Source: Propionibacteriaceae bacterium
GTDB taxonomy: Bacteria; Actinomycetota; Actinomycetes; Propionibacteriales; Propionibacteriaceae
Assembly: GCA_003158895.1 (NCBI GenBank)
Contig: PMLO01000236.1
Location: 943 to 11,223, forward strand
Direction of reading: 5' to 3'
Length of the DNA: 10,281 nt
Shown here: positions 1 through 6,801 of the stretch, in pieces
Numbering within the stretch: the first letter of the stretch is position 1
Layout of the letters: each line of letters opens with the position of its first letter
The notes under the pieces: generated by a model
What the model saw: only the letters and a program-made list of their open reading frames with translations
Databases searched by the model: none
What the model was told of the DNA's origin: nothing
Translations under genes and position numbers: made by a program

Positions 1-485
1 ACCGCGACAGGCTCCTGGGCGATGATCCGGCCCGTGTCGATGCCGGCATCGACCACGAAGACCGTACAACCCGTGACCTTCACCCCGTACGCGAGCGTGT
101 CACGCACCGCATGAGCGCCTGGGAATGACGGCAGCAGCGCCGGGTGGGTGTTGATGAACCGGTCGCCGAAACGGGCGAGGAACGCCTCGCCAACGAGCTT
201 CATGAAACCGGCGGATACGACGAGATCGGGGCTGTACGAGTCGACGAGGTCGGCCAGTGCCGCGTCCCAGGCGCCTCGGTCGTCGCCCTTGCGCAGCGGG
301 TGCACGAACATCGGTACGTGTGCGGCCCGCGCCCGCTCGAGCCCGTACGCGCCGGCCTTGTCCGAGCCGACGGCCACGACCTCGGCGTCCAGCGTTCCGG
401 CTGCAACGGCGTCGAGGACGGACTGGAGAAGCGTGCCCGAACCGGACAGCAGGACGACCACGCGGAGGGGTCGAGGCTTCGGCAC
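1..485 (-). CDS. purN: Phosphoribosylglycinamide formyltransferase PurN (3' end cut by window edge)
   Basis: Transfers a formyl group from 10-formyltetrahydrofolate to glycinamide ribonucleotide, the third step of purine synthesis, in the cytosol. Reading the minus strand from the GTG at 485 gives 161 complete codons. The fold begins with the phosphate-binding loop LLSGSGTLLQ (about residues 12-21). The catalytic trio of the family is visible: Asn112 and His114 in INTHPALLPS, and Asp150 in DAGIDTGRI. About 40 C-terminal residues of a normal ~200-residue PurN lie beyond the left edge. The GTG start fits because a purine-rich TAGGGG lies just before it, overlapping the upstream gene's stop, and the protein then begins at the expected place for the family. 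Only 5 bases separate it from the perM-like gene, so the two are probably co-transcribed and perhaps translationally coupled. purH would be expected next, outside the window; this is inference from known actinobacterial order. Confidence 0.96.
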   Translation of the reverse strand, partial: MPKPRPLRVVVLLSGSGTLLQSVLDAVAAGTLDAEVVAVGSDKAGAYGLERARAAHVPMFVHPLRKGDDRGAWDAALADLVDSYSPDLVVSAGFMKLVGEAFLARFGDRFINTHPALLPSFPGAHAVRDTLAYGVKVTGCTVFVVDAGIDTGRIIAQEPVA

Positions 486-490
486 GGCCC

Positions 491-1834
491 CTACCCTACC
501 GGCGCGGTCTCCTCGTCCGAGCCGGCGCCCGCCACCACGTGGGTGTCGTCGTTGCCGGTGTCGGGGTCATCGTCCGCCGCGATCCAGTCCTGCCCGCGGC
601 GTCGTGACACCAGCCCGATGACGAGCCCGCCGGCCATCCCGGAGATGCCGAGCAGTGAGCAGGCCATGACGAACAGCTCGAAGGGCCGCGGGCCCATCCC
701 GACGAGGCGTCCTACGCCGAGATCGCCGCGCGACACCACAGCCGCGACCGTCACGGCCGCACCGGCGACGACGCCGGCCAGACCGCCGATGAGCGAGGTC
801 TCGTCGAAGCGCGCGCGACGGCGTGGGGCGACGGCCGTCCATGCCGCCAAGACCCCTGCGACCACCCCGACGAGCAACCACGCGACCATGACCCACCGGC
901 CGCTGGGTTCGACGGGTACGGCGCCGAAGACAGGTACCGCGGGGAGCAGGCCCAGCTGCGTCACGGTCGGCGAGATGACCGAGCCGTCGCCCAAGCTGAT
1001 GCCGGCGCCGATCACCCAGGAGACGGCCCAGAGCACGAGGTTCGGGAGGTACGCGAGCTCGCCGAGCACGAGGACGAATCCGCCCACCGGATCGGCACCC
1101 AGGGAGGTCGAGAGCTCGGCGATCCGCCCCCGTCCCTGATACAGGGCGGTCATCAGCGCCATGCTCCCACCGAGCACGACGGTCGCCACCCCCGCTGCGG
1201 CCGCCATCGGCACCCGCTTGGCCCAGAGGGGCCAGGTCCGCATCGCGTCCCACCCGACGACCCTGGACATGCTGACCAGGCTCGACACCCCCGCGAGGAT
1301 CGCGGCACCCAGGAGCGCCTTCGCCACCTGCGCCGGCGTGGAGAACAGGAACGCGACGCTGCCGACAGTCAGCACGTACGTCCCGGTGAACGACAGCACG
1401 AGCCGTGGGAGGAGCCGTTGACGGATCTCCAGCGGCAGGTCGTCCGACTCGTGCGCGAGGACGGCCTGTCGCGCGGCGACGCCGGCCAGACCCGACGCGA
1501 TGAGGATCAGGAGGGCTGTCAGCCCCAACGGCATGAGCGTGATCGTCGTCGCACCGATCACCGCGCCTGCCCCGTGTCCGAGCAGCCAGAGCTCCGTCGC
1601 CAGCTTGAGCCCGCTCGTGATCGCCCGCGGCGGTCCCGTGAGCGAGGCCACCACGACGGGCGCCGCGACGATGATCCACCCTGCCGCTGCAGCCCCGACC
1701 GCGGCCAGCACGACGGCCAATGGCCATGGCAGGGCGGGCGCGCGTACCTCGGCGAGGTCACGGTGGGTACCAATGCCACGCACCTCAAGACCGCGCTTCC
1801 TGCCGCGCGAAGACGTCTGACGAGACCTGGCCAT
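491..1834 (-). CDS. perM: DUF6350 / PerM-type polytopic membrane protein
   Basis: A 447-residue integral membrane protein. Roughly nine hydrophobic segments can be placed at residues 37-64, 99-123, 145-166, 172-192, 208-231, 250-280, 314-336, 347-368 and 384-409. A basic N-terminus (about 1-30) and an acidic, low-complexity C-tail (about 421-447) flank them. The block around residues 264-308, with PNLVLWAVSWVIGAGISLG followed by SPTVTQLGLLPAVP, resembles the conserved core of the actinobacterial DUF6350 family. Its M. tuberculosis member PerM (Rv0955) has been linked to cell division and to the divisome protein FtsB. Position directly upstream of purN is the same as in mycobacteria and supports the assignment. 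The ATG at 1834 is preceded by AGGA seven bases upstream. No enzymatic motif is seen. The family call is firm; the division role here is carried over from the mycobacterial homologue. Confidence 0.87.
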   Translation of the reverse strand: MARSRQTSSRGRKRGLEVRGIGTHRDLAEVRAPALPWPLAVVLAAVGAAAAGWIIVAAPVVVASLTGPPRAITSGLKLATELWLLGHGAGAVIGATTITLMPLGLTALLILIASGLAGVAARQAVLAHESDDLPLEIRQRLLPRLVLSFTGTYVLTVGSVAFLFSTPAQVAKALLGAAILAGVSSLVSMSRVVGWDAMRTWPLWAKRVPMAAAAGVATVVLGGSMALMTALYQGRGRIAELSTSLGADPVGGFVLVLGELAYLPNLVLWAVSWVIGAGISLGDGSVISPTVTQLGLLPAVPVFGAVPVEPSGRWVMVAWLLVGVVAGVLAAWTAVAPRRRARFDETSLIGGLAGVVAGAAVTVAAVVSRGDLGVGRLVGMGPRPFELFVMACSLLGISGMAGGLVIGLVSRRRGQDWIAADDDPDTGNDDTHVVAGAGSDEETAPVG

Positions 1835-1943
1835 CGCATCATCCTCGCGTCGACTCGAGGCTCCTGGCAGATGGACACGCTGTGGCCCGGTAAAGTTACG
1901 GGGTCAGAGGACGACGAGGGCGAACGCCGACGGGGGAGGTGTC
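1835..1943. promoter_or_regulatory. Divergent promoter region between perM and the 817-residue protein gene
   Basis: This 109-base gap holds the only AT-rich patch nearby, around 1891-1899. On the plus strand it offers TAAAGT (1891-1896), a TANNNT -10 match that would place the transcript start about 40 bases before the ATG at 1944. On the minus strand the same bases read TAACTT (1893-1898), also a TANNNT match, about 50 bases before the perM start. No convincing -35 is seen for either direction; TGGACA at 1872-1877 is too close for normal spacing. GGAGGT at 1935-1940 is a good ribosome binding site for the plus-strand gene. The promoter assignment is inference. Confidence 0.35.
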
Positions 1944-4397
1944 ATGGCCGACGAGGATGGCACGCGCGCTAGGCGCGCCGCTGAGATCGCCGACGATGGC
2001 GCTGGGATCGCCGAGGGTGCCGGTCCGTCGAGGCCGAAGCGCGTCATGACCCCTGACTGGGAGGACTGGGACGCATCCTCCGGTGCCACCCCCGAGACAG
2101 AGGAAGCCGCCCCCGCACGGGGAGGTCGGTTCGCCGCGGACGCAGACGAGTCCGCCCCGCAGACTCAGCAGACCCCCGCCGCGGTTCGCGGCAGGTTCTC
2201 GATGGACGACGCCGAGGCCCCTGCGTGGCCCGAACGCACGTCCGTCTCCCAGAAGACCGACGGTCCGGCGTGGCCGACACCGCCGCCGGCGACTCTCGAG
2301 CCCGCACCGCAGCCTCCGGCCGCGCCCGGTCGTGCCCGTCACTCCTGGGAGGATCAAGGCTCGGTCCCGGCATCCGCTGGGACGCTCGAGCAGCCGGCAG
2401 TGGCGCCAGAGCCCGCACGGCAGAGCGCGACAGAAGAGGACGCGGGAGCCTGGCACGCCATCCCCGTGGAGCCGACGCCTGGTGCCTCGAGGGCTGCCCA
2501 GAGTCCGACGCTTGCCGAGAAGCGGCGCCGCGAAGCGCCGGCGCTGCCGACGACTCCGCAACCGATGTCGCCGGCGGAACGGCGGGAGGCCTTGGCGGCC
2601 CGCGAGCGTGCGGGTCGTTCAGTGGCCCCGGGCTCCGTACCCGACGACGACTGGACCGGTGCCCCTCTTCCCGCGTCAGCAGTACCGCCGCCAGCTGTCG
2701 GCCAGGCGCCGACGGCCATCTCGATCCAGGAGGGGGACGCACCGGTCGCCCACCGTGCCTACGCGCGGCCCTCTGACGAGTCCGAGGATGAGGACACGCT
2801 CTGGCTGTCGCGCCGGCCGTCTTCGCGGGCGGCAGAGCCGGAACCCGCGGCGGCTGGCATCGCCACCCCGGTCTCGGCCGGCTCCTCGGCGACGAGGGCG
2901 ACAACGCCCGACCCCCCGGCTCCGATCGTCAAGCCCCCGTCGTTCATCGCTCCCGTGGGTCAGTCCACGACCGACTCCGTACAGGCTCCTGCGACGGCCG
3001 CGTGGCTCGAGCCGGCCGGCGTCACAACCGGTCCGACCGCCCTGGTGGAGCAGCCAGCACCGACCTACGGCGTGCCCTCTGAAGAAGCGGAGCCCGGCAC
3101 AGTGCCGGCCGAGACGGCTCCCGCCCGCACCAAGCGCGCGGGCGTAAGGCACCTGTGGCGACGCCGCCCGATCCAGATCGGGGCTGCCGCGCTGGTCCTC
3201 ACGATCGCGCTGGTCTCCGGCTTCCTCGTCTGGGCCAACCGCGGTACACCGAGCGCTGCAGCGAGCAGCCAGACCGCCGCAGCGCTCGTCGAGCGGCTCG
3301 TCTCGCCGAGCCAGCTCAACGGCGTCGGGCCCGGTCAGTGGACCGAGCAGAAGACCGAGTCGACGGTGACCCAGGACTCGGCGGCTCCCCTGTGCTTCGT
3401 GGCGTCGCCCGACCTGCCGACCCCGGTCGCCCAGGCCCAACGCAAGCTCAGCGCAACGGGCGCCTCACTCCTGCATCGCATCACGAGCTACGCGACATCG
3501 GCCGAGGCCAGTCAGGTGTATGCGCAACGCCTCACCCAACTGGGCCAATGCAGCAACATCCCGGTCTATCTCACGAACGGCGCCACGATCTCCTCGCTCG
3601 GTGACGAGGCCGTCGGTGTCACGGCCGTGATCCAGGACCCGACCGCGCAGTACCACACGGTGATCCTCGTCCGTACAGGCTCGATGATCCTCACGTACGA
3701 CGTCGCGCAGGCGAGCACTCCGGTCACGTACGAGAGCGTCCTCGCCGTCGCCGGGACGACCGTGAGCGCGGTGTGCTCCTCGGCAGGAGGCGGCTGCAGC
3801 GCGACCCCGACCGCGATCACCGGGATGCCGCCGAACAGCGCCGTACCGGGTTGGCTGACCGTCTCCGACCTCCCCCGCATCAGCACGGGCATGGGCCGCT
3901 GGAACGCGACGGCACCGAAGACGACCGTGACCAGCCAGGGCAGCGCCTGCGAGAACGTGACCTTCTCGAACGTGGCCGGCCCGAACCAGAGGCGCCAACG
4001 CACGTACCTGCTCACGGAGGACACGAAGGTCCCCAAGGACTTCGGCCTCGACGAGATCATCCTCGACTTCGACACCCCCGACGCCGCCGCGGCCTTCGCG
4101 ACGCAGTTGAAGACGTCGATCACCGCGTGCCCCGCCCGTACAGCCACGGCGAAGCTGGGCAACACGGGCGACATCGCTGCGACCGGTGCGAACGGCCAGG
4201 CCGTGACCGGCTTCTGGCGCACACTCACGCAATCCACGAACCCAACGACGACGTTCATCTTCCGGGTCGGCGTCGCGAGCGTCGGCACCCGCGTGATCTA
4301 CCTGCTCGCCACCCCGTCATCAACGTTCGACTTCACCGACGCCGACTGGGCCGCTGCCACCAGCCGCGCCGGCCAGCGGGCGACGCAGGGCGGCTGA
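1944..4397 (+). CDS. Single-pass membrane protein: Pro/Ala-rich cytoplasmic half and duplicated extracellular domain, function unknown
   Basis: An 817-residue protein that I cannot name. Residues 1-400 are rich in Pro, Ala, Glu, Ser and Arg, have no Cys, and look disordered. Short elements recur there: GRF or RHS motifs followed by acidic residues (near 61, 83, 132) and Trp-centred PAW or DW pieces (39, 42, 95, 110, 237). A basic stretch (395-408) precedes one membrane helix (about 410-430), so the first half should be cytoplasmic and the rest outside. The ectodomain (about 440-817) contains two related halves, 455-610 and 636-810. Each has a Trp (466; 653), a Cys 16-18 residues later (484; 669), an alternating aromatic/Ala-rich helix ending in a second Cys (536; 729), and a final beta-rich part. 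This Cys pairing and secretion pattern recall the PknH-like extracellular sensor domain, but no kinase domain is present and the similarity is only a guess. Extra Cys611 and Cys618 lie between the halves. The ATG has a strong GGAGGT. It occupies the slot between sucD and perM that holds other membrane-protein genes in mycobacteria, and it is read opposite to its neighbours. Confidence 0.85.
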   Translation: MADEDGTRARRAAEIADDGAGIAEGAGPSRPKRVMTPDWEDWDASSGATPETEEAAPARGGRFAADADESAPQTQQTPAAVRGRFSMDDAEAPAWPERTSVSQKTDGPAWPTPPPATLEPAPQPPAAPGRARHSWEDQGSVPASAGTLEQPAVAPEPARQSATEEDAGAWHAIPVEPTPGASRAAQSPTLAEKRRREAPALPTTPQPMSPAERREALAARERAGRSVAPGSVPDDDWTGAPLPASAVPPPAVGQAPTAISIQEGDAPVAHRAYARPSDESEDEDTLWLSRRPSSRAAEPEPAAAGIATPVSAGSSATRATTPDPPAPIVKPPSFIAPVGQSTTDSVQAPATAAWLEPAGVTTGPTALVEQPAPTYGVPSEEAEPGTVPAETAPARTKRAGVRHLWRRRPIQIGAAALVLTIALVSGFLVWANRGTPSAAASSQTAAALVERLVSPSQLNGVGPGQWTEQKTESTVTQDSAAPLCFVASPDLPTPVAQAQRKLSATGASLLHRITSYATSAEASQVYAQRLTQLGQCSNIPVYLTNGATISSLGDEAVGVTAVIQDPTAQYHTVILVRTGSMILTYDVAQASTPVTYESVLAVAGTTVSAVCSSAGGGCSATPTAITGMPPNSAVPGWLTVSDLPRISTGMGRWNATAPKTTVTSQGSACENVTFSNVAGPNQRRQRTYLLTEDTKVPKDFGLDEIILDFDTPDAAAAFATQLKTSITACPARTATAKLGNTGDIAATGANGQAVTGFWRTLTQSTNPTTTFIFRVGVASVGTRVIYLLATPSSTFDFTDADWAAATSRAGQRATQGG

Positions 4398-4429
4398 GGC
4401 TTCCCGGCTCAGGCCGTACGGCTCAGCCG
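4391..4429. terminator. Candidate bidirectional hairpin terminator overlapping both stop codons
   Basis: CGGCTGAG (4391-4398) is an exact inverted match of CTCAGCCG (4422-4429). The left arm contains the TGA of the 817-residue protein gene and the right arm contains the TGA (tca on the plus strand, 4423-4425) of sucD. The loop holds a second possible partner, CTCAGGCCG (4408-4416), which could pair with the left arm with one bulged base. It also holds a perfect palindrome GCCGTACGGC (4413-4422). There is no T-run, which is common for actinobacterial terminators. Placement between convergent genes only 25 bases apart supports a shared terminator role. Confidence 0.5.
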
Positions 4430-5316
4430 CGCGGCATCGTACGCATGATGTCGGCCATGAGCGCCGCCGCACCGCTCGGGGTCTTCCCGACTCGGACACC
4501 GACCGCTTCCAGCGCGTTCTTCTTGGCCTCCGCCGTGCCTGCCGAACCGGACACGATCGCGCCGGCGTGGCCCATCGTGCGACCCTCGGGGGCGGTGAAT
4601 CCGGCGACGTAGCCGACCACGGGCTTGGTCACGTTCGAGGCGATGAACTCAGCCGCCCGCTCCTCGGCGTCGCCGCCGATCTCGCCGATCATCATGATGG
4701 CCTGGGTCTCGGGGTCCGCCTCGAACTCGCGAAGACAGTCGATGTGGGTCGTACCGATGATCGGGTCGCCACCGATGCCGACAGCGGTCGAGAAGCCGAA
4801 CTCGGCCAGCTCGTACATCATCTGGTACGTCAACGTGCCGGACTTGGACACCAGCCCGATCCGGCCGCGGCCGGCGATGTTGGCCGGGATGATGCCCGCG
4901 TTCGAACGCCCGGGTGAGATGAGGCCGGGGCAGTTCGGCCCGATGATGCGGGTCGCGCCGCTCTTCTCGGCGGCGCTGAAGAACTCGGCCGTGTCCCGTA
5001 CAGGGATGCCCTCGGTGATGCACACCACGAGCGGTACGCGGGCATCGATCGCCTCCATGACCGCCGCCTTGGCGTACGGCGCCGGCACGAACACGACGCT
5101 GACGTCGGCGCCGGTCTCGGCGACCGCGTCGTGCATCGAGTTGAACACCGGTACGGGATCCTCCTCGAACCGTACAGACTGGCCGCCCTTGCCAGGGGTG
5201 ACGCCCCCGACGATGCGCGTGCCGGACATGATCATTCGCTGGGTGTGCTTACGCCCCTCGCCGCCCGTCATGCCCTGGACGACGACTTTGGAGGTGTAGT
5301 CGAGAAAGATGGCCAT
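4423..5316 (-). CDS. sucD: Succinyl-CoA synthetase (ADP/GDP-forming) alpha subunit
   Basis: Alpha subunit of the TCA-cycle enzyme that converts succinyl-CoA to succinate with formation of a nucleoside triphosphate. It binds CoA and carries the phosphohistidine. The 297 residues match the usual ~290. The N-terminal CoA-binding Rossmann region includes VQGMTGGEGRKHT (13-25) and GGVTPGKGG (37-45). GPNCPG lies at 126-131 and SKSGTLTYQM at 157-166. The catalytic His is His250 in GHAGAIVSG (249-257), equivalent to His246 of E. coli. The start ATG at 5316 has AGGGG about nine bases upstream and lies 14 bases after the sucC stop, so the two form an operon with the beta subunit translated first. Nothing is truncated and no key residue is missing. 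Confidence 0.98.
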   Translation of the reverse strand: MAIFLDYTSKVVVQGMTGGEGRKHTQRMIMSGTRIVGGVTPGKGGQSVRFEEDPVPVFNSMHDAVAETGADVSVVFVPAPYAKAAVMEAIDARVPLVVCITEGIPVRDTAEFFSAAEKSGATRIIGPNCPGLISPGRSNAGIIPANIAGRGRIGLVSKSGTLTYQMMYELAEFGFSTAVGIGGDPIIGTTHIDCLREFEADPETQAIMMIGEIGGDAEERAAEFIASNVTKPVVGYVAGFTAPEGRTMGHAGAIVSGSAGTAEAKKNALEAVGVRVGKTPSGAAALMADIMRTMPRG

Positions 5317-5330
5317 GGTGCGTTACCCCT

Positions 5331-6533
5331 CTACCTGGCCGCAGCCAGCTCGGCGGCGGAGGTGGAGGCGGAGGCGAGATTTGCCGCCACACGCGCCGCG
5401 TCGTCCATCGTGTCGACCACCGTGACCAGCGGGTGATTCGCATCGGCGAGGATCAGCCGGCCCTGCTCCACCGCGTTGCCGTCGAGCCGTACGACGATCG
5501 GCTTGGTCTCCCGGTCCCCCAGCATCGCGAGCGCCTGCACGATCCCACGCGCGACCTCGCTGCAGGCCGTGATCCCGCCGAAGACGTTGACGAACACCGA
5601 CTTCACCTGGTCGTCGGACAGGATGATGTCGAGCCCGTCGGCCATGACCTGCGCCGAGGCGCCGCCGCCGATGTCGAGGAAGTTCGCCGGCCGGGGGGAG
5701 CCTGGCAGATCGGCGCCTGCGTACGCGACGACGTCGAGCGTGCTCATGACGAGACCCGCGCCGTTGCCGATCACACCGACGGACCCGTCGAGCTTCACAT
5801 AGTTGAGGTTCTTCTCCCGAGCCCGAGCCTCGAGCGGGTCGCCCTCGGCCGCCTCGTGGTACGCCTCGTGGTCGGGGTGACGGAAGTCGGCGTTGTCGTC
5901 GAGTGTCACCTTGCCGTCGAGCGCGATGATCCGGCCCGCCACAGTGCGTACGAGCGGGTTCACCTCGACGAGCGTGGCGTCCTCGTCGTGGAAGACCTTG
6001 CCGAGCTGTACGAGGACGTGGACGAGCTCGTCGTGGTCCGCCGCGTCGAAACCGACACCCTGTACGATCTCGCGCGCCGCAGTCTCGTCCAACCCGACGA
6101 GAGGGTCGATCTTCTGGCGGTACAGGGCCTCGGGCCGTTCCTCGGCGAGCTGTTCGATCTCGACCCCGCCCTCACGGGAGCACAGCGCGAGGTAGCTGCG
6201 CTCGCCGCGGTCCACGAGCAGGGAGAAGTAGTACTCCTGGTCGATGTCGGCGCCCTCGGCGACCATGACACGGTGCACGGTGTGTCCCTTGATATCCATG
6301 CCGAGGATGTCCCGCGCCCGGTCAACGGCCTCTTGCGGGGAGCGGGCGAGCTTGACACCGCCGGCCTTGCCGCGGCCGCCGGTCTTCACCTGCGCCTTGA
6401 CGACCACGACGCCGACGTCGAACGCTTCGGCGATGGCACCTGCTGCGTACGGGCCTGTCGCCGTCCCGGCGCGCAGCACCGGAACGCCATGGTGCTCGAA
6501 CACATCCCTGGCCTGGAACTCGTACAGGTCCAC
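5331..6533 (-). CDS. sucC: Succinyl-CoA synthetase (ADP/GDP-forming) beta subunit
   Basis: Beta subunit of succinyl-CoA synthetase. It supplies the ATP-grasp nucleotide site and the succinate site and pairs with the adjacent SucD. The 400 residues are slightly above the usual ~390, the excess being an Ala/Ser-rich C-terminal tail (about 384-400). Visible family motifs are the N-terminal MDLYEFQARDVFEHHGVPV, the ATP-grasp loop KTGGRGKAGGVKLA (50-63), the metal-binding region LVEVNPLV (188-195), GNGAGLVMSTLD (256-267), FLDIGGGAS (285-293), FVNVFGGI (314-321) and VVRLDGN (347-353). The start is GTG at 6533, supported by GAGGGGA about six bases upstream and by the family's normal N-terminus. Whether it prefers ADP or GDP cannot be told by eye. 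It is the first gene of the sucCD operon, read away from the M23 peptidase gene. Confidence 0.98.
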   Translation of the reverse strand: MDLYEFQARDVFEHHGVPVLRAGTATGPYAAGAIAEAFDVGVVVVKAQVKTGGRGKAGGVKLARSPQEAVDRARDILGMDIKGHTVHRVMVAEGADIDQEYYFSLLVDRGERSYLALCSREGGVEIEQLAEERPEALYRQKIDPLVGLDETAAREIVQGVGFDAADHDELVHVLVQLGKVFHDEDATLVEVNPLVRTVAGRIIALDGKVTLDDNADFRHPDHEAYHEAAEGDPLEARAREKNLNYVKLDGSVGVIGNGAGLVMSTLDVVAYAGADLPGSPRPANFLDIGGGASAQVMADGLDIILSDDQVKSVFVNVFGGITACSEVARGIVQALAMLGDRETKPIVVRLDGNAVEQGRLILADANHPLVTVVDTMDDAARVAANLASASTSAAELAAAR

Positions 6534-6566
6534 GTAGATTCCCCTCGTCGGGTGTCAGTGAAAAAG

Positions 6567-6572
6567 AGACTA
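6567..6572 (-). promoter_or_regulatory. sucC: Candidate -10 element for sucCD
   Basis: On the minus strand this reads TAGTCT, a TANNNT -10 match followed by a pyrimidine-rich run. It would start transcription about 27 bases before the sucC GTG, leaving room for the GAGGGGA ribosome site. Only a weak -35 (TTCCAC, 6592-6597, 19-base spacer) is present, so this is a tentative call. Confidence 0.3.
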
Positions 6573-6653
6573 GTGCGCGGCGCCACCGCTCGTGGAACCG
6601 AGGATCCGGGCGCGGCGCGTCGCGGTCCCCCGTCAACGTTTCAACGACACCCA

Positions 6654-6715
6654 CTCTCAGGAACCACACAGCAGATCTTCGACTTTCTGAGAGAATTGCC
6701 CCAAGTCTGAGAGAA
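6654..6715. repeat. Operator-like TCTGAGAGAA repeats upstream of the M23 peptidase gene
   Basis: TCTGAGAGAA occurs exactly twice, at 6686-6695 and 6706-6715, with starts 20 bases apart, so both copies face nearly the same side of the helix. The first copy extends to TTTCTGAGAGAA and has TTCT/AGAA half-symmetry. An inverted core CTCTCAG lies at 6654-6660. One direct copy sits immediately upstream of the -35 candidate and the other within the promoter spacer, the normal places for a regulator site. A looser copy, TCTGAGAAA, lies at 7870-7878 between the M23 and peptidase E genes. I do not recognise the binding protein. Confidence 0.5.
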
Positions 6716-6725
6716 GTGTTAGTGT
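6696..6725 (+). promoter_or_regulatory. Candidate promoter of the M23 peptidase gene
   Basis: TTGCCC (6696-6701) as -35 and TAGTGT (6720-6725) as -10 are separated by 18 bases, a plausible housekeeping-sigma promoter. Transcription would start near 6732 and leave a leader of about 70 bases before the GTG at 6802. The TCTGAGAGAA repeats flank and interleave with it. Confidence 0.45.
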
Positions 6726-6744
6726 CACCTCACAGGAGTTCATC

Positions 6745-6775
6745 TGACCGGTCACGGCGCCTACGCTGACGGTCA
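6745..6775. repeat. Two TGAC-GTCA palindromes in the M23 gene leader
   Basis: TGACCGGTCA (6745-6754) is a perfect 10-base palindrome, and TGACGGTCA (6767-6775) is the same half-sites around a single central base. Their centres are about 21-22 bases apart, two helical turns. GGTCACG follows both. They lie downstream of the predicted transcript start and could be a second operator or part of leader RNA structure. No known riboswitch consensus is recognisable. Confidence 0.4.
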
Positions 6776-6801
6776 CGTAGTCGGCTTGGGGAGTTGGTTC
6801 G

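Noticed and set aside
144..1139. 331-residue plus-strand frame over purN and perM
   Set aside because: It is antisense to two recognised genes and has shadow-type composition.
5433..6710. 425-residue open frame on the plus strand
   Set aside because: It lies fully antisense to sucC, whose family motifs are unmistakable. Long antisense frames are normal in GC-rich coding DNA, and the translation shows no family motif.
6714..6732. Possible CRP/GlxR site (GTGTTAGTGTCAC)
   Set aside because: The half-sites and spacing do not fit TGTGA-N6-TCACA well enough.
6720..6801. ydaO-type c-di-AMP riboswitch in the M23 leader
   Set aside because: The leader is short, about 70 bases, and the conserved riboswitch segments are not recognisable.
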